Shown here: piece after piece, positions 24,643 to 33,803 of the stretch
Layout: each line of letters starts with the position of its first letter
How positions within the stretch are numbered: position 1 is the stretch's first letter
Source: Methylobacter sp.
GTDB lineage: Bacteria; Pseudomonadota; Gammaproteobacteria; Methylococcales; Methylomonadaceae
Assembly (NCBI GenBank): GCA_030684815.1
Contig: JAUXXQ010000024.1
Coordinates: 1 to 64,000 of the forward strand
DNA: 64,000 bases
Direction: 5' to 3'
The notes under the pieces: generated by a model
What the model was told of the DNA's origin: nothing
Seen by the model: the letters and a program-made list of their open reading frames with translations, nothing else
Database searches by the model: none
Made by a program: the position numbers and the translations under genes

Positions 24643-25911
24643 ATGAATAAAGAAACCGCAGAGGCATTGGTTTTACATTTTGCCCAAAAATACTTGTCAG
24701 ACATGTTGCCGACGGATACGTTTACGCAATTGGATGCCGCTAACGCCACGGTTCATCAAGCAGTGCAGGCGTGGGACAAAAAAATCACACTGTCCAGCCA
24801 TTGGGGCGGCATCATCGAAAATAAAAGCAAACACGCGGTTGCTAAGACGGTTGATGTTTTTAAGCAGGCTTTGTTTGAGCAGAAAAAACTCTGTTTGCAC
24901 TATGAGGGCAAGGACAAGCCGTTTAACTTTAACCCTTTCGGCCTTGTCGCTCGGGATCAACAATATTTTTTGGTCGGCTCTTATTGGGATAACACTGAGC
25001 CTTTTTTATTGTCGGCAAGAAAAGTCCAATCACTGTACTTGACCGATGAAGCCGGTTTGTTGCCGATTGATGATTTTAATCTGGCGACTTTTGCCGATGC
25101 TTATTTGAACCATCCGCAATCACCGCCGGAGGTTATTGAACAGTTGGTGGTCGAGTTTCCCGAATCGGTGTATTCCTATGTTAAAAACTACCCGTTGCAA
25201 TGCGACAGTGTCAGTTTAACGGAACCGGAAGGTAATCCGGCGTATTTCACATTGACGGCGATCCGGGTGGGCAATAATGTGCGCTTGCAGCAATGGCTAA
25301 CCGGATTTCATGATGAGGCGCATGTTTTAGAGCCATTTTCACTGAAGAAAATCGTCAATCTGTCTTATATCGACCAGCTCACTAATCTTTATAACCGCAA
25401 GGGTTTTGACCGCCAGTTACAACGGGCGATTGAAAAATTCCATCGCGATTCCTGTTCTATTTTCTCCCTGCTGGTCATCGATATTGATAAATTCAAAGCC
25501 ATTAATGATGATAACGGCCATATCGTTGGCGATAACGCGTTAAAGCTGATTGCCGATTGTTTGCGCCAGTACGATGCCATTCGCTATGGCGGCGAGGAGT
25601 TTATTGTGGCGCTGGAATTGGATTGCAATACGGCTTTCGCGGTTGCTGAGCGCATCCGGCTTTCGGTGGCGGCTTTGACGATAGTTACCGGAAATACGGT
25701 GATACAACCGACTATCAGCATTGGTATTGCCGAATTTCCAGCACATCTGCCGCAGGCCGATCAGCAGAAAATACAAGTAACAAACCAGCCATTATCGACC
25801 GAGGTGAAGTTTGAATTGATCAAGGCGATTACCGACAGTGCTGATAAGGCCTTGTATCAGGCAAAAGAGCAGGGACGGAACCGTTGTGTTATTGCTGAAA
25901 CTGGGGCTTAA
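24643..25911 (+). CDS. WYL domain-GGDEF fusion protein (probable diguanylate cyclase)
   Basis: In this 422-residue protein, residues about 75-150 form a WYL-type domain (KLCLHYEGKDKPFNFNPFGL, FLVGSYWD, FLLSARKVQSLYLTD), followed by a WCX-like segment (about 165-245). Residues about 250-415 form a GGDEF domain with DQLTNLYNRKGFD, a metal-site VIDIDKFKAIND, and an intact active site RYGGEEF. No RxxD inhibition site is at the usual place (RQYDAIRYGGEEF lacks it). WYL domains normally sit behind a helix-turn-helix and bind nucleic acid or other ligands. Here no DNA-binding domain precedes it. c-di-GMP synthesis gated by a WYL ligand is the inference. Confidence 0.85.
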   Translation: MNKETAEALVLHFAQKYLSDMLPTDTFTQLDAANATVHQAVQAWDKKITLSSHWGGIIENKSKHAVAKTVDVFKQALFEQKKLCLHYEGKDKPFNFNPFGLVARDQQYFLVGSYWDNTEPFLLSARKVQSLYLTDEAGLLPIDDFNLATFADAYLNHPQSPPEVIEQLVVEFPESVYSYVKNYPLQCDSVSLTEPEGNPAYFTLTAIRVGNNVRLQQWLTGFHDEAHVLEPFSLKKIVNLSYIDQLTNLYNRKGFDRQLQRAIEKFHRDSCSIFSLLVIDIDKFKAINDDNGHIVGDNALKLIADCLRQYDAIRYGGEEFIVALELDCNTAFAVAERIRLSVAALTIVTGNTVIQPTISIGIAEFPAHLPQADQQKIQVTNQPLSTEVKFELIKAITDSADKALYQAKEQGRNRCVIAETGA

Positions 25912-25949
25912 ACGCTAAGAGTCTTGGTAACGTATAGCGGACCAACTAT

Positions 25950-26768
25950 TTAAATTTGAATGCCATGCGCGAAGTTGTGTAATGAGCAGATCAACACGAC
26001 CCCAGCTGCAATCAGGGCAATCTGTTGCAATGAGGTTTTCATGTCGGTCTTTTTGTGCAACGACGGGATCAAGTCGGCGACCGCAATATAAATAAAGCTC
26101 GATGCCGCCAGCGCCAGAAAATAGGGCAGGCGGTCATGTAAATCGGCCAAGCTGAAATAGGCCAGTACGCCGCCCAAAACGGTGCTCAGGCTGGCCAGTA
26201 TGTTGTAAAACAGTGCCTTACTTTTGGAATAACCGCTGTGCAACAAAATGGCGAAATCGCCGACTTCCTGCGGGATTTCGTGCGCGGCAACGGCCAGGCT
26301 GGTGACGATGCCCAAATGCACATCGGTTAAAAATGCCGCCGCGATTAACACGCCATCGACAAAGTTATGGATACTGTCGCCTAAAATAATCAATGCGCCG
26401 GCCGATTTGGCGATGCCATGACTATGGCTGTGGCCGTGATCATGCTCGTCTTCGTCGCTGTGCGCCTCGCAGCTGCCGGAATGGCAATGCCGCCAAATCA
26501 GCAATTTTTCCAGCACAAAAAAACCGAGTATGCCCGCCAAAATGGTTGCGGACAAGGTTCGGAACTGCGCCGGTTCGACCGATTCAAATGCTTCGGGAAT
26601 CAAGCCCCAAAAGGCGACTGCCAATAAGGCGCCTATCGCGAAACTGATGCCGTGCGGCAACACGGCGCGCCGTTGATGCTCGCGCAACAATAAAAAAACC
26701 GCAGCCGCCATGACGCTCAACACGCCGCCGACTGCGGTGAAGATGATAATTAATGCCAGTAAACTCAC
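25950..26768 (-). CDS. ZIP-family metal transporter
   Basis: The 272-residue protein has about eight membrane helices and a histidine-rich cytosolic loop HCHSGSCEAH...EHDHGHSHSHG (about 97-118) typical of ZIP importers. The metal-binding helix motif HNFVDGVLIAAAF (about 140) and HEIPQEVGDFAILL (about 167) are the ZIP signatures for helices IV and V. Zinc is likely and other divalent metals are possible. The start is GTG. It lies 4 bp downstream of pgeF on the same strand and probably belongs to the rluD-pgeF operon. Confidence 0.9.
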   Translation of the reverse strand: MSLLALIIIFTAVGGVLSVMAAAVFLLLREHQRRAVLPHGISFAIGALLAVAFWGLIPEAFESVEPAQFRTLSATILAGILGFFVLEKLLIWRHCHSGSCEAHSDEDEHDHGHSHSHGIAKSAGALIILGDSIHNFVDGVLIAAAFLTDVHLGIVTSLAVAAHEIPQEVGDFAILLHSGYSKSKALFYNILASLSTVLGGVLAYFSLADLHDRLPYFLALAASSFIYIAVADLIPSLHKKTDMKTSLQQIALIAAGVVLICSLHNFAHGIQI

Positions 26769-26772
26769 TCTG

Positions 26773-27507
26773 TTACGCTCTCCATATTAGCGTCGCCATA
26801 CGCCCGGTTATTTTATCCCTGCGGTAGGAATAAAAACGTTCCTGTTCGGTGACGGTGCAAAAACCGCCGCCGTAAACCTTATTAATACCCCGCATCGCCA
26901 GTTCGATGCGGGCGAGCTGATAAATGTCGGCCAGCCATTTGCCGTTAGTTTGCGACTTAAAAGCGGGGGCAAAGGCTGTTGATTTTGCGACGAAGGCTTC
27001 ACGCACTTCAGCGCCGATTTCAAAGCAGTCCGGGCCGATGGCAGGCCCTAGCCAAACCATAAAGTCGTTATTTCCCATTGCTGCCAAGGTATTGCCGATG
27101 ATGCCCGCCAGCAATCCTTTCCAACCGGCATGAATCGCGGCAATCTGGCTGCCGTCGGTAGTGCAGACCAGCAGCGGCAAACAGTCTGCGGTCAACACCG
27201 CGCACACCACGCCGGGTTCAGACGTATAACTGGCGTCGGCTTGTTGCAAGGGCGTTGTGATAATGGCCGGGACTGCGCGGTTGCTGTGGGTTTGCTCCAG
27301 CCAAACCGGTTCGCTAGGCAAATCCAGCATGTTTTTAATGATGTGCCGGTTTTTCCTGACTAAATCAGCATCGTCGCCCACATGCAGCGCCGGATTAAGG
27401 CTGCTGTAAACACCGCGACTGACGCCGCCGCTACGTAACGTGGTCGCGGCATGGATATTAGCAGGCGCTGGCCAGTCCGGCGTTAGCCAGGGTTTAATCG
27501 CGCTCAT
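26773..27507 (-). CDS. pgeF: Peptidoglycan editing factor PgeF (YfiH, multicopper-polyphenol-oxidase fold)
   Basis: The 244-residue protein has the laccase-like YfiH domain: LEQTHSN near 71, LTADCLPLLV near 105, AIHAGWKGLLAGII near 123 (metal-site His and Cys). The family hydrolyses wrongly incorporated L-Ser-containing peptidoglycan precursors and is also called purine nucleoside phosphorylase/LACC1-like. It overlaps rluD by 14 bp, the classic rluD-yfiH pair of gammaproteobacteria. Confidence 0.92.
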   Translation of the reverse strand: MSAIKPWLTPDWPAPANIHAATTLRSGGVSRGVYSSLNPALHVGDDADLVRKNRHIIKNMLDLPSEPVWLEQTHSNRAVPAIITTPLQQADASYTSEPGVVCAVLTADCLPLLVCTTDGSQIAAIHAGWKGLLAGIIGNTLAAMGNNDFMVWLGPAIGPDCFEIGAEVREAFVAKSTAFAPAFKSQTNGKWLADIYQLARIELAMRGINKVYGGGFCTVTEQERFYSYRRDKITGRMATLIWRA

Positions 27508-28438
27508 TAGCGGCCAAGGCGGCCAGCAGGCGCGTCATGTCGTCAGGCATGGGTTGTTCCCATTCGCAATACTCATCGGTCACCGGATGCTGCAAACCCA
27601 ATTTCGCCGCATGTAAGGCCTGCCGTTTGAAACTGCGCAATTCTTTTTCCAGTTGCTCGCTGCAATCCGGCGGCATTTGAAAACGCCCGCCGTAAACCTG
27701 ATCGCCGAGTAACGGAAAACGGATGTGCGCCATGTGTACCCTGATTTGATGGGTACGGCCGGTTTCCAATTTGACTTGAACCAACGTGTGGCGGGTGAAG
27801 CGCTGGCTTACGCGGTAATGCGTCACCGCGTCTTTGCCGTTCTCCCGGACGGCATAACGTTTTCTGTCGGTCGGATGGCGGCCGATAGGTTCATCGACAG
27901 TGCCGCCAGCGGTCATGCGGCCTCGGGTAATAGCCAGATATTCGCGGGTAATGGCTCTATCTTGCAGCTGGCTGGTCAAGCTGTTATGCGCCTGCAAGGT
28001 TTTGGCAATCATCAGCAAGCCGCTGGTTTCCTTGTCGATTCGGTGCACAATGCCAGCTCGGGGCAATGTTTCCAAGTTAGAGTCATGGTTTAGCAGTGCG
28101 TTCAGCAGCGTGCCGTTCCAATTGCCCACCGCCGGATGCACCACGAGACCTGCCGGTTTATTAACAATCAGCAGACTGTCATCTTCAAAAATAATCTCCA
28201 GCGGAATCGGTTCCGGCTCTGCGGTGATGACCACTTCCGCCTCGGCGTCGAGTTCGATGGTTTCACCGCCGACCAGTTTGTCTTTGGCTTTCAGTGTCAG
28301 GCCGTTCACCTGCACCCGCCCATCTTTAACCCAGGTTTGTAGTTTGCTGCGCGAATAATCCGCAAACAGCTCGGCAAGCACTTGATCCAAGCGCATACCC
28401 GCCAATTCATAAGGCACTTCTTCCGTCAATCTTGTCAT
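27494..28438 (-). CDS. rluD: 23S rRNA pseudouridine synthase RluD
   Basis: The 314-residue protein has an N-terminal S4 RNA-binding domain (MRLDQVLAELFADYSRSKLQ, VNGLTLKAKDKLVGGE) and a catalytic domain with HRIDKETSGLLMIAK near residue 135, where the Asp is catalytic, and GRTHQIRVHMAH near 227. It modifies helix 69 uridines in the large subunit. It is divergent from bamD, an arrangement conserved in gammaproteobacteria. Confidence 0.94.
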   Translation of the reverse strand: MTRLTEEVPYELAGMRLDQVLAELFADYSRSKLQTWVKDGRVQVNGLTLKAKDKLVGGETIELDAEAEVVITAEPEPIPLEIIFEDDSLLIVNKPAGLVVHPAVGNWNGTLLNALLNHDSNLETLPRAGIVHRIDKETSGLLMIAKTLQAHNSLTSQLQDRAITREYLAITRGRMTAGGTVDEPIGRHPTDRKRYAVRENGKDAVTHYRVSQRFTRHTLVQVKLETGRTHQIRVHMAHIRFPLLGDQVYGGRFQMPPDCSEQLEKELRSFKRQALHAAKLGLQHPVTDEYCEWEQPMPDDMTRLLAALAANERD

Positions 28439-28557
28439 AACAAGTTCTTCTGATTAACCCATTGTTAAGTTATACTCGCCGGTCACTCAAGTCTCCTCAA
28501 GTATCGCAGTTAAATCCAGCGAGAAAACCCACAATATTACAACGTGTCGTTAGCACT

Positions 28558-29403
28558 ATGCGATTAATTTTAATTAAATTTTTATTTATCTGTTGTTTAG
28601 GTTTGTCCCTGCAAGGCTGCGAAACGCTGCAAAGCCTGACTGGCGGCGCTTCCGACTCTACGGCAGAAGATGAATATGCCGACTGGAATGCCGAACAGTT
28701 CCGCACCCAGGCAAAGGTGGCGGTCGATAACGGCAATTATGACAAAGCCATCAAGCTTTATGAGGCTTTGGAGTCGCGTTATCCTTTTGGCGAAGATTCG
28801 GCGCAAACGCAGCTGGATGTGGCTTATGCGTATTATAAAAACGACGACCCGGAATCTGCCGTCGCTGCCGCCGACCGTTTTATCAAAACCAACCCGCGCA
28901 ATTCCAGCGTCGATTATGCTTATTATTTAAAAGGCTTGGTCAATTACAATCGCGGCATCGGTTTTATCGACCGCTTTTTGCCTACTGACACCTCGCAACG
29001 CGACCCCGGCGATGCGCGCACCGCTTACGAAAATTTTGCCGAACTGATCCGCCGTTTCCCGGCCAGCAAATACGTGCCCGATGCACGGCAACGCATGATT
29101 GCGCTGAACAATAATCTGGCGATGCATGAAGTCCACGTCGCCCGTTTTTACATAAAGCGTAAAGCCTATATTGCCGCCGTCAATCGGGCATCCGGCGTTG
29201 TGGAAAAGTACCCGCGTACCCCGGCCGTCCCTTATGCCCTGCAAATTATGCAGGAAGCCTACACTGAGCTTGGCCTGACCGATTTGGCCAAAGACACCGC
29301 CAAGGTCTATGACCTGAACTATCCTAATGGCCCCCCTGTTGCCGAACATAAAGAAGCCACTTTTTCGCATAAGGTTTGGGATTTTATCGGTTTGGAAAAA
29401 TAG
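28558..29403 (+). CDS. bamD: Outer membrane protein assembly factor BamD
   Basis: This is an essential lipoprotein of the BAM beta-barrel assembly machine. From ATG 28558 it has a signal peptide with lipobox LSLQGC and then tetratricopeptide repeats (YDKAIKLYEALESRYPFG, AQTQLDVAYAYYKNDDPE, YYLKGLVNYNRG). A frame extension back to 28462 would put 32 residues ahead of the signal peptide, so 28558 is preferred. The mature length fits BamD. It is divergent from rluD, as in E. coli and relatives. Confidence 0.94.
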   Translation: MRLILIKFLFICCLGLSLQGCETLQSLTGGASDSTAEDEYADWNAEQFRTQAKVAVDNGNYDKAIKLYEALESRYPFGEDSAQTQLDVAYAYYKNDDPESAVAAADRFIKTNPRNSSVDYAYYLKGLVNYNRGIGFIDRFLPTDTSQRDPGDARTAYENFAELIRRFPASKYVPDARQRMIALNNNLAMHEVHVARFYIKRKAYIAAVNRASGVVEKYPRTPAVPYALQIMQEAYTELGLTDLAKDTAKVYDLNYPNGPPVAEHKEATFSHKVWDFIGLEK

Positions 29404-29445
29404 GTTTAAGACGGCGGTTTTTTTAGTTTTTGATGGGGATACTGT

Positions 29446-30099
29446 ATGCACACAAACCAACCGACTTATGACGATATTTTAAGGCTTTTTCAGGAGACGG
29501 CCTTTAGCTTCCAAGAAACCGACCGCAGATTTAAAGAAACCGATATTAAATTTCAAGAAACCGATCTTAAATTTCAAGAAACTGACCGTAAAATCGAAGA
29601 GATGAGTCGTGAAGTTAAGACGATGAGTCGTGAAATCAAAGCGGTCGGTCGTGAAGTCAAGAGGGTCAATGAATCTCTCGGACGGCTTGGCAACCGTTTG
29701 GGCGATTTTGTCGAAGAAATGGTGCGTCCGGCCGCCGTTCGCTTGTTTCGTGAACAAGGCATTGATGTCCATGAAGTTCATCGGGGCGTGGAGGCTAGTC
29801 GTGGCGGCGATGACATTGAAATCGATTTGCTGGTGGTCAACACCACCGATGTGGTCGCAGTGGAGTGTAAAAGCCTGTTAAGTAGCGATGACGTGAACCA
29901 GCACGTGGTCAATTTGAATAAGCTGAAAAGGATGTTGCCGACCTATGCCGAAAAGCGGGTCATGGGCGCTGTTGCGGCCATGGTGTTGCCGGATAATGTT
30001 GCGCGTTATGCCTATCGGCAGGGCTTGTTTGTAATTGCACAATCGGGCGATCATTTATTAATCCGTAACGATGCCAAATTTAAGCCCCATATTTGGTAG
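29446..30099 (+). CDS. Coiled-coil protein with PD-(D/E)XK-like domain (DUF3782-like)
   Basis: In this 217-residue protein, residues about 18-85 are tandem heptads (FQETDRR, FKETDIK, FQETDLK, FQETDRK, then MSREVK units), also visible as direct DNA repeats at 29510-29650. The C-terminal domain has EIDLLVVNTTDVVAVECKS near 125-143, the D...ExK pattern of restriction-endonuclease-like folds. Such proteins are common in cyanobacteria and methanotrophs and their role is unknown. The repeat region may expand or contract between strains. Confidence 0.7.
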   Translation: MHTNQPTYDDILRLFQETAFSFQETDRRFKETDIKFQETDLKFQETDRKIEEMSREVKTMSREIKAVGREVKRVNESLGRLGNRLGDFVEEMVRPAAVRLFREQGIDVHEVHRGVEASRGGDDIEIDLLVVNTTDVVAVECKSLLSSDDVNQHVVNLNKLKRMLPTYAEKRVMGAVAAMVLPDNVARYAYRQGLFVIAQSGDHLLIRNDAKFKPHIW

Positions 30100-30257
30100 C
30101 CGTCTGGGGCGTTGACTTCAAAAAATCAAATTGGTGCTATGGCTTTATTTAATCGGCAAGCAATGCTAAAGTAATTGCCTATTAAAACACTTGGTATTTA
30201 TTTCGGATACCGGCTGTTGACACCACACCTTACTTCAACTTTATTTAGGAGAATCTC

Positions 30258-30839
30258 ATGGCTTTTGAACTTCCTGCTTTACCTTATGCAAAAGACGCGT
30301 TAGCACCTCATATCTCTGCTGAAACACTTGAGTTTCATCATGGCAAACATCATCAAACTTATGTCACCAACCTGAACAATCTGGTTCCTGGAACCGAATT
30401 TGAAGGTTTGTCGTTGGAAGAAATCATCATGAAATCATCCGGCGGTGTTTTCAATAACGCGGCACAAATCTGGAACCACACGTTCTATTGGAACAGTTTG
30501 GCACCGAATGCAGGCGGCGAACCTACTGGCGCGTTGGCCGATGCGATTAACGCCACTTTCGGTTCTTTTGCAAAATTTAAAGAAGAATTCACCAAATGCG
30601 CAGTGACCACATTCGGCTCAGGTTGGGCGTGGCTGGTACAAAATGCCGACGGCAGTTTGGCACTGGTCAGCACCAGCAATGCCGGTTGCCCGTTAACTAC
30701 AGGCCAAAAACCGTTGTTGACTTGCGACGTTTGGGAACATGCGTATTACATCGATTTCCGCAATGCGCGTCCGGCTTATCTGGAAGCATTTTGGGCATTG
30801 GTTAACTGGGATTTTGCTGCAAAAAACTTTGCCGCTTAA
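30258..30839 (+). CDS. sodB: Superoxide dismutase [Fe]
   Basis: The 193-residue protein has all four metal ligands: [10 protein letters not shown] (His26 region), NHTFYWNSL (His about 73) and [18 protein letters not shown] (Asp and His about 157-161). The start [20 protein letters not shown] is typical of iron SodB. It removes superoxide in the cytosol, useful next to oxygen-sensitive nitrogenase. GGAGAA precedes the ATG and a terminator follows. Confidence 0.96.
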   Translation: MAFELPALPYAKDALAPHISAETLEFHHGKHHQTYVTNLNNLVPGTEFEGLSLEEIIMKSSGGVFNNAAQIWNHTFYWNSLAPNAGGEPTGALADAINATFGSFAKFKEEFTKCAVTTFGSGWAWLVQNADGSLALVSTSNAGCPLTTGQKPLLTCDVWEHAYYIDFRNARPAYLEAFWALVNWDFAAKNFAA

Positions 30840-30913
30840 TGTCGAAACCCGGCTAGACGCAAGCGTTATGGGTTTCCTACCTATTGCGTCGTAGCCGTTT
30901 TTAAGTAGTATAA

Positions 30914-30950
30914 GAAACCTTCTGCATCGGTCGATGCAGGAGGTTTTTTT
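30914..30950 (+). terminator. Rho-independent terminator after sodB
   Basis: AAACCTTCTGCATCG and CGATGCAGGAGGTTT form a stem (one mismatch) with a GT loop followed by TTTTTTT, 75 bp after the sodB stop and just before the next gene's ribosome-binding site. Confidence 0.85.
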
Positions 30951-30964
30951 ATGGGAGCAATAAA

Positions 30965-31660
30965 ATGGCTACAGTTTTAATTACCGGTGCCAATCGCGGA
31001 TTGGGTTTGGAATTTTGCCGCCAATATGCGGCTGACGGCTGGCAGGTTATCGCCTGCTGTCGTAACCCCGATGACGCGTTTGATTTGAATAACCTCGCCA
31101 GCCACTATCCGTCGCTTCAGTTGGAAGCGTTGGATGTGTCAGCATTTGAACAAATTGATGCCTTGTCGCGAAAATTGGCGGGATTGTCGATTGATGTGCT
31201 GGTTAACAATGCCGGTATTTATGCCGACACTAAAAACAACGGTTTTGGTCAGTTAGATTATCAGGCATGGGCGCAATCGTTGTTGGTCAATACCCAAGCG
31301 CCGATGAAAATGGCGGAAGCGTTTTTGCCGCAAATCGGACGCAGCGACAAAAAATTGATTGTGAATATCAGCAGCCTGATGGGCAGCATTGCCGATAACG
31401 ACAGCGGCGGCAGCATTTTGTATCGATCCAGCAAGGCGGCGCTGAATGCGGCGATGAAAAGCCTGGCGATTGAGCTCCAAGCTCAATCTATTGGTGTATT
31501 GATTTTGCATCCGGGTTGGGTCAGAACCGATATGGGCGGCCCTAATGGTCTAATTGATGCCGAACAAAGCGTTGCCGGAATGCGCGCGGTGTTAGAGCAT
31601 TTTTCCTTGGCGCAATCCGGCAGCTTCGTCAAATATGACGGGACTGCTATGCCGTGGTGA
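30965..31660 (+). CDS. Short-chain dehydrogenase/reductase
   Basis: The 231-residue SDR has the cofactor motif TGANRGLG near residue 8, NNAGIY near 80, catalytic Ser (NISSLMGS, about 137) and YRSSKAALN (catalytic Tyr and Lys, about 153-157), then HPGWVRTDMGG. The C-factor (CsgA)-like subgroup is the closest in wording. The substrate cannot be told. It is followed 5 bp later by the DUF3455 gene, likely co-transcribed. Confidence 0.88.
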   Translation: MATVLITGANRGLGLEFCRQYAADGWQVIACCRNPDDAFDLNNLASHYPSLQLEALDVSAFEQIDALSRKLAGLSIDVLVNNAGIYADTKNNGFGQLDYQAWAQSLLVNTQAPMKMAEAFLPQIGRSDKKLIVNISSLMGSIADNDSGGSILYRSSKAALNAAMKSLAIELQAQSIGVLILHPGWVRTDMGGPNGLIDAEQSVAGMRAVLEHFSLAQSGSFVKYDGTAMPW

Positions 31661-31665
31661 ACGCT

Positions 31666-32160
31666 ATGCTGAAAAGAATTTTGATTTTATCGGCGCTGTC
31701 GCAAGGCGCAGCTTATGCCGAGATACCCGAGTCGATTAAAGTGCCTGAAGGCTACGTTGCCGTATTGACCGCACATGCAAAAGGCGACCAGATTTACCAA
31801 TGTAGCGTTAATGAAGGCCAATATTCATGGCAAACGCTGGCGCCTGATGCCAAGTTGTTTGACGATCACGGCGCCATTATCGGCAATCACCGTGCCGGGC
31901 CGCTGTGGGAATATAAGGAAGGCAGCCGCGTGCTCGGACGGGTGCTGAAGAAAATCGACCAGACGCCCGGTTCGGGCATTGCCTGGTTGCTGGTTGAAGT
32001 GGTGTCCCACGAGGGCGATGGCTTGTTTGCCAACGTCCGCTTTATTAACCGCATCAATACCCAAGGCGGTTTGCCGCCTGTATCAGCTTGCGACGCCAAT
32101 CATTTGGGCAGCGAAAAACGGATTGCCTATACAGCGGATTATATTTTTTATGGGCGATAG
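31666..32160 (+). CDS. Secreted DUF3455 protein
   Basis: Starting from ATG 31666 (two GTG codons upstream at 31654 and 31657 are less likely), the protein has a signal peptide LKRILILSALSQGAAYA. The DUF3455 body follows: GDQIYQCSV, YSWQTLAPDAKLFD, GNHRAGPLWEYKEGS, GIAWLLVEV, INTQGGLPPVSACDANHLG and YTADYIFYG. It is predicted periplasmic or extracellular, of unknown function. It is convergent with the rnf operon, with only 3 bp between stop codons. Confidence 0.8.
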   Translation: MLKRILILSALSQGAAYAEIPESIKVPEGYVAVLTAHAKGDQIYQCSVNEGQYSWQTLAPDAKLFDDHGAIIGNHRAGPLWEYKEGSRVLGRVLKKIDQTPGSGIAWLLVEVVSHEGDGLFANVRFINRINTQGGLPPVSACDANHLGSEKRIAYTADYIFYGR

Positions 32161-32163
32161 CGG

Positions 32164-32424
32164 CTAACGCTTGCGCCGTTGCACCGTTTGCGGGTCGACG
32201 GTGATTTGGCGATAAATTTCCACTCTGTCGCCATCTTTTACCACGCTGTCCAGCGGGGTGATTTTGCCGAATATGCCCACTTTTTGGCTGGCAAGATTTA
32301 TTTCAGGATACAGATTTAACAGGCCGGACAGCTTGATGGTTTCTTCTATCGTGCTGCTGTCCGGTACTTCTAGCCGCATCCATAGCTGCCTATCCGATTC
32401 TGCATAACAAACGCCGACGTTCAT
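32164..32424 (-). CDS. rnfH: RnfH family protein
   Basis: The 86-residue protein has a ubiquitin-like beta-grasp fold: VGVCYAESDRQLWMRLEVP, then VGIFGKITPLDSVVKDGDRV and a basic end PQTVQRRKR. RnfH (UPF0125) is regularly the last gene of rnf operons, role unclear. The ATG at 32424 overlaps the rnfE stop (ATGA), so it is translationally coupled. A longer frame reading through from 32727 is a shadow of rnfE. Confidence 0.88.
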   Translation of the reverse strand: MNVGVCYAESDRQLWMRLEVPDSSTIEETIKLSGLLNLYPEINLASQKVGIFGKITPLDSVVKDGDRVEIYRQITVDPQTVQRRKR

Positions 32425-33134
32425 GATTCCTCCTCTGCAATTGCGGGGCTTAATACGGTTACCGGGACTTTTCTTTGTGCCAGTTTTTGGTCTATCAGAC
32501 GTTTGCCGACGATTAAAAAAGCCAGCATGATGAAGCCGCCGGGCGGCAATGCCATTAATAAAAAACCTTTGTAATTGGGGATGACGGTGATTTCCAAAAA
32601 CCTGAACGATTCGCCCAGTAACACCGAGGCATTGGCGAACAGCGTGCCCGAGGCACTGATTTCCCTGGTCGCGCCGAGTACAACCAGAACCAGGGTAAAA
32701 CCCAAGCCCATCATCAAACCATCCCACAACGCATGTTTCACCGGCTGTTTGGATGCGAAAGCTTCGGCGCGGCCTAATAAAGCGCAGTTGGTGACGATCA
32801 AGGCAATGAACAGGCCTAACACTTTATACAGCTCGTGCGCCCAAGCATTCATTAAAATATCGACCAGCGTCACCAGTGCGGCGATCAGCAGCACGAAAAT
32901 CGGGATGCGGATTTCGCTGGGGATTAAATGGCGCACCGCTGAAATCAGGCCGTTGGAGGCGATGATGACCGCCAGTGTGGCAAGTCCCATGCCCAAGCCG
33001 TTGGTCGCAGTCCCCGTGACGGCGAGTAAGGGGCACAGCGCCAAGTTTTGCCCGAATACGATGTTATTGTTCCATAAGCCGTCGGTGGCGATTTTGCGGT
33101 AAGTCTCCGATAAAAACATGGGCGTGCTCCTCAA
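32421..33134 (-). CDS. rnfE: Electron transport complex subunit RnfE
   Basis: This 237-residue integral membrane subunit of the ion-translocating Rnf complex has about six helices. Typical segments are GLWNNNIVFGQNLALCPLLAVT (about 15-36) with the cysteine now known to help bind an intramembrane FeS cluster with RnfA, and LGLFIALIVTNCALLGRAEAFA (about 105-126). Rnf uses NADH and ion motive force to reduce ferredoxin, feeding nitrogenase. It overlaps rnfG by 4 bp. Confidence 0.95.
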   Translation of the reverse strand: MRSTPMFLSETYRKIATDGLWNNNIVFGQNLALCPLLAVTGTATNGLGMGLATLAVIIASNGLISAVRHLIPSEIRIPIFVLLIAALVTLVDILMNAWAHELYKVLGLFIALIVTNCALLGRAEAFASKQPVKHALWDGLMMGLGFTLVLVVLGATREISASGTLFANASVLLGESFRFLEITVIPNYKGFLLMALPPGGFIMLAFLIVGKRLIDQKLAQRKVPVTVLSPAIAEEES

Positions 33135-33778
33135 GGGTTAATCAGTTGTTCTTGATGCGCTTTAAATAGCTGCAAGCCGCGATAAATGGCCTGCACCGAC
33201 TTGCGCGGGGTGATGGTCGCACCGGCAAATTGGTCGAATTCGCCGCCGTCTTTTTTGACCGCCCATTGTTGTTTGCTCAAATTTTCCAGTGAGCGGCCTA
33301 CAAAGTTCAATATCCAATTCGACTTGCTGACTTCGATTTTGTCACCTAAACCGGGGGTTTCTTTGTGGCTGAGTACGCGCACACCCAGAATTTTTCCGTC
33401 GCGGTCTATGCCCATGATCATGTTGATTGCGCCGGAATAGCCGTCGGGGGCGGTGAACTTAAAGCACACTGCATTGACCTTACCGGCTTTTTTGGCGATA
33501 TAAACGGTGGTTTCCTTGGCGCCGATATTGTAGTCAGCAGACGGGATATTCAGCGTGTCTTTTAGCATGTCGTTGTCGTAAAGCGCGGCGGGCACCACTT
33601 CTGCCAGCGACTTTTTCAAGTCTTCATCAAGCCGTTGTTGGATAATGCCTTCATTAGTATAATTGGTAAGGCCTAACAGTACGCTGGCAAGCAAGGCGAA
33701 GGCCGCTAAAATGCCTGCTTGAAATCCCAGCGTGTTTCTAAGCTGAGCCAGTTTTGCAAAGTCCAGTCGGTTGCTCAT
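33131..33778 (-). CDS. rnfG: Electron transport complex subunit RnfG
   Basis: The 215-residue protein has an N-terminal membrane helix (FQAGILAAFALLASVLLGL) and a periplasmic flavoprotein domain. The covalent FMN site reads FAGATITPRKSV near residue 186, with the flavinylated threonine in (S/A)GATxT. GYSGAINMIMGID and HKETPGLGDKI are conserved landmarks. Flavinylation would need an ApbE, which is not in the window. It starts 26 bp after rnfD. Confidence 0.94.
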   Translation of the reverse strand: MSNRLDFAKLAQLRNTLGFQAGILAAFALLASVLLGLTNYTNEGIIQQRLDEDLKKSLAEVVPAALYDNDMLKDTLNIPSADYNIGAKETTVYIAKKAGKVNAVCFKFTAPDGYSGAINMIMGIDRDGKILGVRVLSHKETPGLGDKIEVSKSNWILNFVGRSLENLSKQQWAVKKDGGEFDQFAGATITPRKSVQAIYRGLQLFKAHQEQLINP

Positions 33779-33803
33779 GGGTTTATCCTAAAAAAATCAG
33801 TGT

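Noticed and set aside
32164-32727. A 187-residue minus-strand ORF including rnfH
   Set aside because: Its first 100 residues are antisense-frame reading of rnfE; the true rnfH starts at 32424.
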